Shown here piece after piece: positions 32,901-42,586 of a stretch of 64,000 nt of DNA. Made by a program: the position numbers and the translations under genes. Each line of letters begins with the position of its first letter. Position 1 is the first letter of the stretch. The stretch spans positions 3,286,001 to 3,350,000 of the forward strand of contig JALGAS010000004.1 of the NCBI GenBank assembly GCA_023078685.1. Reading direction: 5' to 3'. Origin of the DNA: Neopestalotiopsis rosae (Eukaryota; Ascomycota; Sordariomycetes; Amphisphaeriales; Sporocadaceae). Below the pieces are notes generated by a model. The model ran no database searches. It was not told the origin of the DNA and saw only the letters and a list, made by a program, of their open reading frames with translations.

Positions 32901-34055
32901 GTTGCTGACGTATTGCAATGGCTCGACGACGCCTTCCGGTACCCAGAAATGTCTGAGCCTCCTCTGAGTAGAGGGGCAGGTAATCGCTTATTGAAGAAGA
33001 TGAATGGCCTGGTAGAGGGCTTGGACGATTTCACCAGCCAGGACGACCTCCTTGTCTTGATGCCGCCTGGGATCATGGAGAATTTACCACTCCACGCACT
33101 ATTTGTGAAGGGGATCTCCCTCATCGACCGAAACTTGGTGGTCTATGCCTCAACAGTCTCGACTTTCCGCCAAATCCTTTTTCGAAATCGATCTCCTGGA
33201 TCCCAGCGACATGGTGAGACGGGAACAGCTGAATCAATAAACAATGTTGTCGAAACGCATGCCAATGGGTGGTGCGACAAGAATTTGGCGATCATCCCCA
33301 GCTCCTTTTTCGCGGTCTATGAGGAACCTGACCATGCTGAAGAACGGGATGCGATTTTCGAGAACATCAATCAGCTCTCATCTCTATTCCCTGGCAAGGT
33401 ATTCTTAGGCCCCGAAGCGACCAAAGCTCAGTTTTTGGTGCAAGCCGCCAACTGTCGCTGGATGCACTACCATGGGCACGCGCGGGTCGCCAAGGATATA
33501 GTGAAATCTTCACTATGCCTAAGCAATGGAACTGACCTCTTTGCTTCTAGCGGCGACCGTAACGATGGCCATGCATCTGAACAAGATGAAGCACAAGCAG
33601 AAGAAGAAATGGAGCAAGCAATCGATGAGCTTGATGTCACTCAGTTATTTCAGGCCAGTTTCCCCGCTGGGATGCACCTGACTGTTATTGCTTGCGATTC
33701 GGGTCGACAAGAATCAGCACCTGGGGACGAGCCGTTGGGCATAGTGCCCGCGTTGCTCTATGCTGGGGCTGCGTCGGTCTTAGGGAGTGTTTGGCCCATC
33801 GATAGCGCTACGGGCCGCAAGTTTAGCGAAACCTTTTACAAGGAGCTATCCACTCAGTCAAAGGACGGCAATAGCAGCGACGAGACCAACGCCCCTACGA
33901 ATGCCGAAGACAATAGTAGAATTCTACATCTGGCCAAGGCACTCCGCGCCACGATCAGAAAGATGATGAAAGGGGAGCTGGGGTCGGAGCTGAGACAGCC
34001 CTACCATTGGGCTGCATTCGTGCTTTTTGGCTCACCGACGTCTAAGCAAAGATGA
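29972..34055 (+). CDS. TPR-CHAT protein (caspase-like cysteine peptidase domain)
   Basis: Three exons, 29972-30484, 30582-32208 and 32320-34055. Intron 1 has a perfect TACTGAC branch, and intron 2 restores the frame from DR-T to 'RCSVAPNQGMASLM'; 1291 residues. Residues 1 to about 700 are alpha-helical repeats with TPR character ('LASLSDQVKHSRRVAIEIAQ', 'HADALRRAQEALVIAQ'). The C-terminal CHAT domain (about 900-1291) has the catalytic dyad: His about 1100 in 'WMHYHGHARV' and Cys about 1172 in 'LTVIACDSGRQ'. It is followed by 'GIVPALLYAGAASVLGSVWPID', typical of CHAT. CHAT domains are clan CD peptidases related to caspases and separase, often tied to immune or cell-death systems. An acidic insertion ('EQDEAQAEEEMEQAIDE') separates the two catalytic motifs. 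Both catalytic residues are intact, so it is probably active. Confidence 0.94.
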
Positions 34056-34892
34056 CTGTCGACCTCAGAAGACTTTTGATTAATCACACGTGACAGTACG
34101 GCGTATCTGAAATCTGCAGCACTTCCTTAATAGATTCCTTTGGAGACACATTTTTATTGCAAATTACAGATCCAACGACGGATCTTATCAACCGGGGTGC
34201 GTGCAGAGATACCGCGATACCTGGTGATGGTAAAAAGTTGCGAGAAATGTCGTCAAGGCATATAATCGCTGTGCCTCTTCGCAAGCTCGCTAAGAACAAA
34301 AACCCTCAGTGCGATGTTCAGGGTGGCGGGGCGGCAATGGTCAAGTCTGAATGGGCCATCGGTATCGTATTCAGGTACGGCATACATATGCCCAAGTAAG
34401 TGATTTTAGACGGTAGCGAATGCGCCTGAGCGGTACCGACGATGCTCCGATACTAGCGACGTCACCAATACAAAGCCTGCCATTGCCGAGTGGACGGCCC
34501 AAGAATGCCAACTGCAAGGATCATGAGTAGCAATCTGACATTGCTGAGCGTTTGTGCACTTGCGCTGCCCTCTGCAGCAAGGAACAGAATTCGATCGCCA
34601 AGATTAGACCCCACATAACCCCGATGATCCCCGGCTCTCGCCTCCTTATCCACGGAGAAGAGATACCAGACCCGCCGGACTAAGGATACTGATGGCATGG
34701 GGATAGATAGCATCGGCAAACATCGCCGGCGCCGTTGCCAGGAAGGGTTCAAGATTAAAAGCGCGCGGTCTGCTACGTCTTGAACCGTTGACGCCGTTCC
34801 CGTCGCTCGTCGTGAAGTAGCGCAGTTTCCTTCAACTTCAGTCTAGTTACAGCTTGCCCGACTGCCGTGTCGACTAGTCGCAAACCAACAGG
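34056..34892. other. spacer, no gene recognised
   Basis: No domain-bearing frame is seen. It contains the promoter of the secreted phosphatase downstream. Confidence 0.4.
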
Positions 34893-35987
34893 ATGAAGTT
34901 CTCGCGCGTATCACAGACCACAGCCATCTGGCTTGCTGGCCTTCTTGCTGTTCATGCGGCTCCGTCTTACAATGCCACCAGCAACGGTACGGCCCCGGTG
35001 CTTTTGCGGCACTGGCCGCCAACCGCTGCCGCGGCGCTCAGTGAAATGATTGTCCGAAATGCGAACCAGAGCAACTACGCCGTCTTTGACATGGATAACA
35101 CGTCCTACCGATATGATCTCGAGGAGTCGCTCATCCCATACCTGGAAAGCATCGGTGTGCTTACACGCGACTCGCTCGACCCTTCGCTGCGCCTGATCGA
35201 CTTCAAGGATACAGCCAACTATACAGAGTCACTGTACAGCTACTATCTGCGCCTATGCGACATGGATGAGATGCTGTGCTACCCATGGGCTGCACAATGC
35301 TGGGCCGGTATGACTCTGCGCGAGCTCAAGGGCCACGTTGACGACCTCATGGCCCTCAACACGACGCTGCCCGTGCGCTACTGGGACAACGGGACCTTGG
35401 TGGACGACGAAGTGTCGCCACCGCAGGTGTTCACTGCGCAGGCCGAGCTCTACAACGTTCTCATGGCCAACGGCATCGCCGTCTACGTCATCTCGGCCGC
35501 GTCGGAAGAGCTGGTGCGCTTCGTTGCCAGCGACCCGATCTACGGGTACAACGTGCCGCCTGAGAACGTGATTGGCGTTTCCACGTTCCTCCGCAACGCG
35601 ACCGATGGCTCCCTGACCACGGCGCGCCGCCAGATCACCGACGACGTCTATAACCAGGCCGACAACCTCGATCTCGTCTTTGGGCCTTACCTCAACACGC
35701 CCGCCACCTGGTTCGCCGGCAAATGGGCCGCCATCCTGACCTACATTGACGACTGGAAGCTGCCCGTCCTGGCCGCTGGCGACACCCCCGGCTCCGACAC
35801 ATATATGCAGTTCCACGGCGTCGATATTTCCAAGGGCGGCATTCACCTCTGGGTCAATCGCAAGGACGCTTACTACGAGGAGTTGCAGGAGATGATTGCT
35901 GAAGCTGCAAAGAGCCAAGCCGAAAATGGTCGCGAAGTCACTGCGGACAAGAATTGGGTGGTCGTCACTCCTGAAGAGATTCTGTAA
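34893..35987 (+). CDS. secreted HAD phosphatase, phosphorylcholine phosphatase-like
   Basis: Intronless, 364 residues. A signal peptide is present (hydrophobic residues 9-21, cleavage near VHA-AP), and several N-x-S/T sites fit secretion. The haloacid dehalogenase motifs match those described for bacterial phosphorylcholine phosphatase (PchP): motif I DMDNT at 66-70 followed by 'SYRYDLEESLIPYLE', motif II SAA at 201-203, Lys about 277 and 'GDTPGSD' at 296-302. The bacterial enzyme is reported to have DMDNT, SAA and GDTPDSD. The likely reaction is removal of phosphate from phosphorylcholine or a similar monoester outside the cell. GC content is higher than in the flanking DNA. No partner such as phospholipase C is adjacent. 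Confidence 0.86.
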   Translation: MKFSRVSQTTAIWLAGLLAVHAAPSYNATSNGTAPVLLRHWPPTAAAALSEMIVRNANQSNYAVFDMDNTSYRYDLEESLIPYLESIGVLTRDSLDPSLRLIDFKDTANYTESLYSYYLRLCDMDEMLCYPWAAQCWAGMTLRELKGHVDDLMALNTTLPVRYWDNGTLVDDEVSPPQVFTAQAELYNVLMANGIAVYVISAASEELVRFVASDPIYGYNVPPENVIGVSTFLRNATDGSLTTARRQITDDVYNQADNLDLVFGPYLNTPATWFAGKWAAILTYIDDWKLPVLAAGDTPGSDTYMQFHGVDISKGGIHLWVNRKDAYYEELQEMIAEAAKSQAENGREVTADKNWVVVTPEEIL

Positions 35988-36564
35988 AATGAGTATAGAA
36001 GTAGATTTGTGTATATGAAGGATAGACAAAAGCAAATAAATGACTAGTTCCTTGCAACTCAGTAGGGTCTTGACCCCACTCGACGATTACCTCGAAATAC
36101 AGTGCCTGGGCTACCTCCAACGCTCATTGAGGGAGTATGGATGTTCCGTCGTTATGAGATGCGCGTAGGTACACGGACAGGCCCGGCAAAGCCCGGTCAC
36201 ATCGCACCATGCCAATATGTCCAGGCACAATAGTAACCAGTTCCGTCATGATATGTTGCCTGGCCGTGAAATGTAGACTTCAACTCCAGACGAACTTTGA
36301 CGCCCTGATCCTATTACAGAAGTGTTACGTTACGGTCGTCCTTGATTTAAATGGTTCATCAATGGACTGAACCAGGTGCGAGTACGGAGATTCATGTACA
36401 ATGGATTGATAATTGTCTTTATTAATACTATAGTCGCAAAATAGAATGAGTAGTGACTGTCAGGCAAAAGGTTATAAAAGTAGAATTCTTAGCAAGAACA
36501 AAGCGACCTCGTCCATCCACTGTAAGTGAATGGCTCTCAAAATGCAAGACGTGAACCTCCTCTC
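35988..36564. other. intergenic, convergent 3' ends
   Basis: The phosphatase (+) and the P450 (-) end here. Nothing else was recognised. Confidence 0.4.
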
Positions 36565-38227
36565 CTAGATCAGCTGGCTCGTTTTTCGGGGCTGCAGGTG
36601 AATGTTCAACGGGCCCTTGCTCCATACCAGGAATGCCTGTTGTGAGTCGTGCCACTTCTCCTGGCCCGGCGCGAGTTTGAACTCGAAGCGGAACAATATT
36701 CTAGCGGCCACTACCCGCATCTCAGAGTATGCCAGATTCTTGCCAATACAGTCGCGAGACCCAAAGCTGAAAGGCTTGAACACGCTCTTGTTATCGTTGG
36801 CGTAGATTGGGTCGTACAATTGGTGCGAAGGAGTGAGCCAACGTTCGGGAACGAAAGAGTCGGGGTTGGCAAAGTTGTCGGGATTGCGGAACGTTGCCCA
36901 CTGGTACACGGAGCAATAGGTCTGGACTCGGGTCAGTTGGATGTATCAAAGATTTCAAAATGGGGATACTTACGCCCTTGGGGATCCATTTATCATTGAT
37001 GTACGCGCCAGGACTGATTCTAGGCGGCGTCTCGGATGCAGGGGGGTAAACGCGCAGGGTCTCTTCAAGAACAGCGTGAAGATACTCCAACCTGCCAGCG
37101 CTGTTCATGTTGATCTCTCCTTCGTCATTGAACGCCTCTCTGATCTCACGTGTCAAGCGCTCATACACGATGGGGTTGCTTCCCACATAGAAGAAGAAAC
37201 CTGAAAGGGCTGTCGCAGTAGTCTCGCTGCCCGCTCCGATCAGAATGGGACTATTGACAATGACCTCAAGGTCAGACATCTTCTTCTCGCCGTCGCGATT
37301 CTTGGCCAGCATGTAGCTAGAGAAGTCCCGCCGACCGTCCTTGGGCTCAGCACCCAGGGCCATGCGTGATTGAGCTTTGGACATTCCCATCTCTCGCGTT
37401 TCCTCTTCAATGACCAAGTCTTCTTTTCCGAACAGGAGGTATACAATGGGCTTTAGGATGGGATAGAACTCCATGAGACGCTTTCTCGATTGGCCCCGAA
37501 TCCCCTTGAAGAAGTTGCGCACAAAAGCACTGTAGACACCACCCTCGAGACTGTGGAAGGGGTCCGAGAATGTCAAGTCGCCGATGATGTCAAAGGTGGT
37601 GAAATTGAGCCAGTCGACAATATTAACAGCGGCCCCTGATTCTGTTTTCTTGCCAATTTGATCCAAAAGGAGATCAATGTACTTGGTGATGACCGTCTCC
37701 TGCTCCTTGAGGGCAGCGTCACTAAAGGCATGGGCAAGTGTGCGTCGTTGGCGTCGGTGGGTCTCGGTGCTGCTTGATCCGATCATGCTGTGAGAATCTC
37801 CCTTGAAGATAAAGTCTGGGGACTTGGTAAACTCGGGCATGCCAGTCTTATGGGCAAAGACTTGTGGCCAGCCGATGCTACCATCAAGAGCAATGCGATT
37901 TGGGCCGATGCGCACGATTGGTCCATAGCGCCGGTGGAGTTTAGCGACTTCACGAGTCCAACTTCCCCGTATATGACTGTTCCATTGTTCAAAGAAATTG
38001 GTGACGGCAAGATGTTTCGGTCCAGGGAACACTGATAGGGGATGGAACCAGATACGGTAAATACCGATGGCAGTCAAGGCGATAACACTCTATGAATTGT
38101 CAGTAACGGGCGTTCTTGTGTGGTCATGAGGGCCTACCAGAGATATGACAGCAACTGATGCCAGTTTGATCTGGTCTGCAGACCAATCACCAAGAGAATT
38201 CGGCGCGAATGAATCAATAGTAACCAT
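36565..38227 (-). CDS. cytochrome P450 monooxygenase (CYP65 / isotrichodermin C-15 hydroxylase-like)
   Basis: Three exons, 38227-38138, 38089-36974 and 36921-36565; introns of 48 and 52 nt (GTAGGC..TAG and GTAAGT..CAG), all phase 0; 520 residues. An N-terminal membrane anchor is formed across the first junction ('ASVAVISLSVIALTAIGIY'), followed by the proline-rich 'FHPLSVFPGP'. I-helix: 'GAGSETTAT' at 315-323. K-helix ExxR: ETLR at 373-376. Haem loop: 'FSFGSRDCIG' with Cys about 460. 'HRRQRRTLAHAFSDAALKEQE' is typical of the CYP65-like group known from fungal secondary metabolism. It would act at the ER with a P450 reductase. No biosynthetic core gene lies nearby, so the substrate is unknown. 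Confidence 0.95.
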
Positions 38228-40895
38228 GGTAGGCTTGAAATAAGAGATGATAATAGTAGTGATGTTTGAGATGTCTTTCGGATTTTTCTATATTTTTTGA
38301 AGCAGCTGATGTAGTCTTTAAATACCGTTTGGATGACTTGAAGTCTATACCTACTCATCATGTTCATAAGTCAAGCCGTGTATAATATGATCTTGGCAGT
38401 GTATAGCCCGGCGCGGCAATCGGCAGTACTACATGATGCAGCGTTGCATTCTGCAGCGCTCTGCAACGGTCCCATAAATGCTAGCCATTCATGGAGGTCT
38501 CATTGCATTCCCGTCCGCATAACACATTAGACTAGCCTTAGCGCCCGTTACACTCCCGTCCAGCGGGCTGCTTCCGGCAGTCGAACTCCCCTCACGCAGT
38601 TGGATCGGGGCCCTTGAGCTCTCCGAAGACCCGGGGCACGGACCCGATGGTCGGGTCTTCCCTGGCAGACTCAATTCGACCAGGAAAGCTTGGGTCCTCC
38701 TGAGCTGCCGAAGACCTTGGGCATTCCCACCTCTGATTATAAGTGCCAAACCTCGACAACTCCCGTTCCAAACCTGACCTTTTCACGCATCCTCAAGACT
38801 AAGACTGATCGTCAAAGCCTCTTGTTATTTCCCCGACCGCACTAACAGGCACACAGGTCCACGGTGGATCTATCGGTATGGCGTACATTACCTAGTATTG
38901 TTATTTTCTATTTACTCCACGTCTCTTATTCGCATTCGTGATTTGAGCGCATCGCTTCTGAGTCCCTCTGATGCTCTTCGCGCTTCTTGAAAATCATCAC
39001 GGGTCATCTCGAGCTCTGAACCTGACGTATTCACCGCCTCTTGCTTTTCCTTGATTCAGCATCCGAACAGTCTGCAATTACATCTGTTGACTCGCTCTGG
39101 CCTGTGGGGTTTGCTTCCCACTTTCTGCACCGGTGTATCAAATGTTGGGCGGGGAACATATATGCGCAGCATGTTACATCAGGATGCATCGTGATCACAG
39201 CGAAACTGGGAAGCGATGCCATTAGACGCTTGCCACTGCTGCAATTTTGCTGCACATAACGCGACTCAGAGGTCGTGTAACATGTCGGAAGCAGTTTCCC
39301 TATCACTATGTCTATGTAGACTTTACTAATATGCTTTGTTTGATTATATCTTGGCGACGGAAGACGATATGTTCATGGCTTGGATGATGCATAGTATCGC
39401 GAGTCGTCAAAAAAAGCGAGTGCCGATGTCTAGACATTCATCACATAATGTCAAGATTACGTGATAACTTGTATGCGAATGGGGGTTGCGTGCATGCAAA
39501 TTCACATTCATCATTACATATGGCTCCCATCCACAAACGTTGAGCGATGCCAAGACGCCCTCTATATTGAAACCGCACTGGGATGACGGAGCGGGGCGTG
39601 CAGGCAGGCAAACAGCCTCAATTGCCCGTTATAGTAATTAGTAATACACGCATCTGCTGCCCAATCATTCGTTCCACGGTGACTGTAACCTCTATAGATG
39701 CTAGATGAGCCACTCAGAGGTGCCAGGATACTATAGTCGACAGTGTATCAGTGTGATGGATTGTCCAAGTCAAGCTCGGGGTGCTCTTCAATCATAGATC
39801 GAACAGGGCACTGCAATGGAGGCCCCCGCTCCCAGTCGCGCCTAGACCAAACATTCAGACGCAGCTGTCCTTTCTGGAAGAATTGTTTGCTCTTGGTCAG
39901 CTCAAACTCAGCGAGGACCATGTCATGCTCGTAGTCATTTCGTCAAATCTGCGTGGCGAAATGAGATGGCAGTGCCGGTGTATTGTTCGTGCAGTTCGTC
40001 ACTTTTTGGTGTACCAGTAAGCATTAAGGTTGCTGTTGAAAAGCATTTATCCGCCAGGTATCAGTGCTCAACGGCTTCAGGCTCGCTAGCGAGGTCGCTG
40101 GAGTGGACCTGGCCCAACCTTGCATCTATTTCAGGCTTAATAACGTCGATCCATCTGCGCCAACGGGAGTTAAGAAGTTGTGGCACAATCAAGCATAGCC
40201 ATTGCAGAAGAGGAGCACCAGAGCGGATGTTGAATCATGCGCTGATTGGTTGGACGATGTTCGGGGCACTGACGCGCCGGCATCAACTTATGCTTTCACA
40301 ATGCCGGCAAGTCGGTAGGCAATTCACGATGTGAATTCTGGAAGAGTTCTTATCGCGAATACGAAGATAGAGTTTTGTCCATGTTCCTTCCAAGGCCAGT
40401 GACCTCACATACACTTTTGTTAGATGTCGATAGAGTCCGCCAAAGTCCGCCAATATTGCTGCAATGCGTTAGCACTCCAAGCTATCAGCAACGAATTGGC
40501 GCCGTCGCAGGACGTCACGGCGAACCTTATATGTTTGGACCAAAGAACTTGCAGACACCAGGACACTTCGCACATTGGCGAATCCATGGCGTATGTCGCC
40601 TTGACTCGAGGCCTTCACCAAAATGGGTTCGCTCTTCCGAGCTGCCGTGGCCACTAGGATGAGGTCAGGCCCAACATCGCTTCTGCATCTCCCATTGAAC
40701 TTGCAAACTCAACTTTCAACATTCAGCCCATTGCGGCCCCTCTCACTCATTGTCCTAAGTGAAACCCGCCCGCTTCCCGGGGCCGCGGCCGCTCTTGCAC
40801 TCTTGGCTCCTGCAACCCTTCATCCGAGACATGATACCGACAGCGACTGTCATGATAATCGTTACCCCCACGTCTTTTGACGACAGCCGTCCGTG
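38228..40895. other. long spacer, no gene recognised
   Basis: Frames of up to 122 codons occur on both strands, but none shows a domain or consistent splicing. An imperfect direct repeat and a hairpin lie near 38.6-38.7 kb (listed separately). It contains the P450 promoter at its left end. Confidence 0.45.
38611..38723. repeat. hairpin and imperfect direct repeat
   Basis: A 9-bp inverted repeat GAAGACCCG (38625-38633) / CGGGTCTTC (38652-38660) forms a possible hairpin. The same stretch (TTGAGCTCTCCGAAGACC) recurs in altered form at about 38700-38716 (CTGAGCTGCCGAAGACC). Function unknown; it may be a decayed repeat or chance. Confidence 0.4.
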
Positions 40896-42130
40896 ATGGA
40901 GAGCCCCAGCTCTGCTGCCACTCTGCCAAAGGCCGACTCTTATATTCCGGAGTGCATGGTGCCTCTTCCCTCCCACCTTAACGCCCGTCAGCTCCTCGTG
41001 CTAACATGTATCCCACTTATATAGGCGTGGTATGGGTTCGGAGTTCTTATAATTATGATGCGCTATGCTACCCGGCTTCGTACAGTCGGCCTTGAGGGTT
41101 TCCGGGGAGATGACTACCTTGCACTCGTGGTACGGACTCTTCGTAGTCAGGATATCGCGACCGACAATGGGCTGACGATAACAGTACCTCGCGCTGTATA
41201 CGGCATGCATCATTATTGTCTATGTCACCTACTACACCGGTTCGAGCCTCAATGTTGACCCTGACAAGGTTAACTTATTGACGGCAGACGACATACGCAT
41301 ACTGAGAAAGGGATCCCAGATCGAATACGCCTCCTTTTTCATCTACAGCGGATGCATATGTGAGAATGACATTCGCAGGCAGGTCATCATGGACTAATCA
41401 ATGCTTACATGTATTAGGGACGCTCAAGTTCTCCGTGCTATACTTTTATAATCGCATCACCGTTGGTGTATTGCGGAGGAAGACAATGACCTTTTTGTGG
41501 TGGTTCTGCACCGCGTCGTATATTGCCGTCTGCCTGATGGCGCTGACTTCTTGCTGGCCGTCTGTTACCTCTCCAACAATGATGACACGTTCAGAGTATC
41601 GGGTGCTGACATGATTCGCATGCAGGATACAGAAGAACTGGCAGGTCCGACCTCTGCCGAGTGGGAACTGCACGTATCGGCCGCAGAACTTCGTAGTCCT
41701 TTCCATCTTCAACATCACGAGTGATGCGGCGCTTATGTCGATCCCATTACCGATCCTCAAGCACCTCCGCGTATCTTCGAGACGAAAATTAGGCGTATCG
41801 GTGCTGTTATCCTCGGGGGTATTCGTCATATCCACAGCGATCGTTCGAGTGACGATCACGCTGGTCGGCCAGCCCACCGTCATCACGATCAACCTTTGGG
41901 GCTTCCGCGAACTGGTCGTCGGTCTGATTGCAGTAACGGCGCCCATCATTTATCCCATATTCACGCCCGAGTTTTGGCGTCCCGGGCGCTATGTTCGCGA
42001 CAGCCGACGACCGATACTGCAGCCGTCACTCCATGTCCCCAGCGGCAGTTTCACGGACCATGCCATCGAGCTCGAATGCGCATACGAGACGGCTGCGAAT
42101 ACTAATGCACGCGGCTTCGAAAGACGATAG
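40896..42130 (+). CDS. rhodopsin-domain (SAT4-type) integral membrane protein; first intron uncertain
   Basis: Proposed exons: 40896-40958, 41025-41129, 41185-41359, 41418-41559 and 41626-42130; 329 residues, all phases consistent. The family is the fungal rhodopsin-domain (SAT4-type) seven-helix proteins of unknown function. Supporting sequence includes 'AWYGFGVLIIMMRYATRLR', 'GFRGDDYLAL', 'IWTLKFSVLYFYNRIT', 'LTSCWPIQKNWQVRP..CTYRPQ' and 'LSIFNITSDAALMSIPLPIL'. The first junction is the weak point. The frame from ATG reads sensibly through 'VPLPSHLNARQLLVLTCIP', and then meets TAG at 41022 just before 'AWYGFGVL'. A 66-nt intron from GTGCCT (40959) to TATAG (41024) with a GCTAAC branch removes the stop, but also removes that plausible sequence. 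So the gene is either intact with this intron or carries a nonsense mutation. Confidence 0.8.
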
Positions 42131-42586
42131 ACGGGTTATGCCTTGTAGAATCAAGCAATTGAACTGAATACATATAAGGACACTAAAGATTTCGAGACGC
42201 AGGAATGGATTGTGAGATTGCATTTTAGAACTTAGACCGGGTGCGATAATCAGCCCTGTAGCTACTGGAAATAATCGGAGCCCACAGTGGATGTTTTGGC
42301 GTTCTTTAGCGAGGCTGGTCCGCCGCCTGACTCCGGTTTACAGGGGCGGGGCGGGAGCTACCAGCGGGCCGACCAGAGCCTAGGTTTTTCCCTTCCTTTC
42401 TTCCAGTGGCCACGTGAGGGTAGCATCGCACTTGAATATGTGAGCGCGTCATTTTTTCCCCCGTACACGAGAATGCACGCGCGAAGTTGTGTACTGGCGA
42501 GGGAAATTGAGCGTGTGAGTAGGAGAAACCACCTCCTTATTGCAAAAACTATATCATGTACGGTTACTCACCTTCCTTGCCAATAG
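42131..42586. other. 5' region of transcription-factor-domain gene, start not resolved
   Basis: No Cys-rich zinc cluster is readable in any frame. A strong donor GTGAGT at 42513 lies downstream of an ATG at 42473, but the phase does not match the next exon. The true first exon could be here or absent. Confidence 0.35.

Noticed and set aside
35253..36035. 260-codon minus-strand frame
   Set aside because: Antisense shadow of the GC-rich secreted HAD phosphatase; no domain.
38489..38786. Short minus-strand frames in the hairpin region
   Set aside because: Pro/Ser/Gly-rich and repetitive, with no domain; explained by the imperfect repeat.
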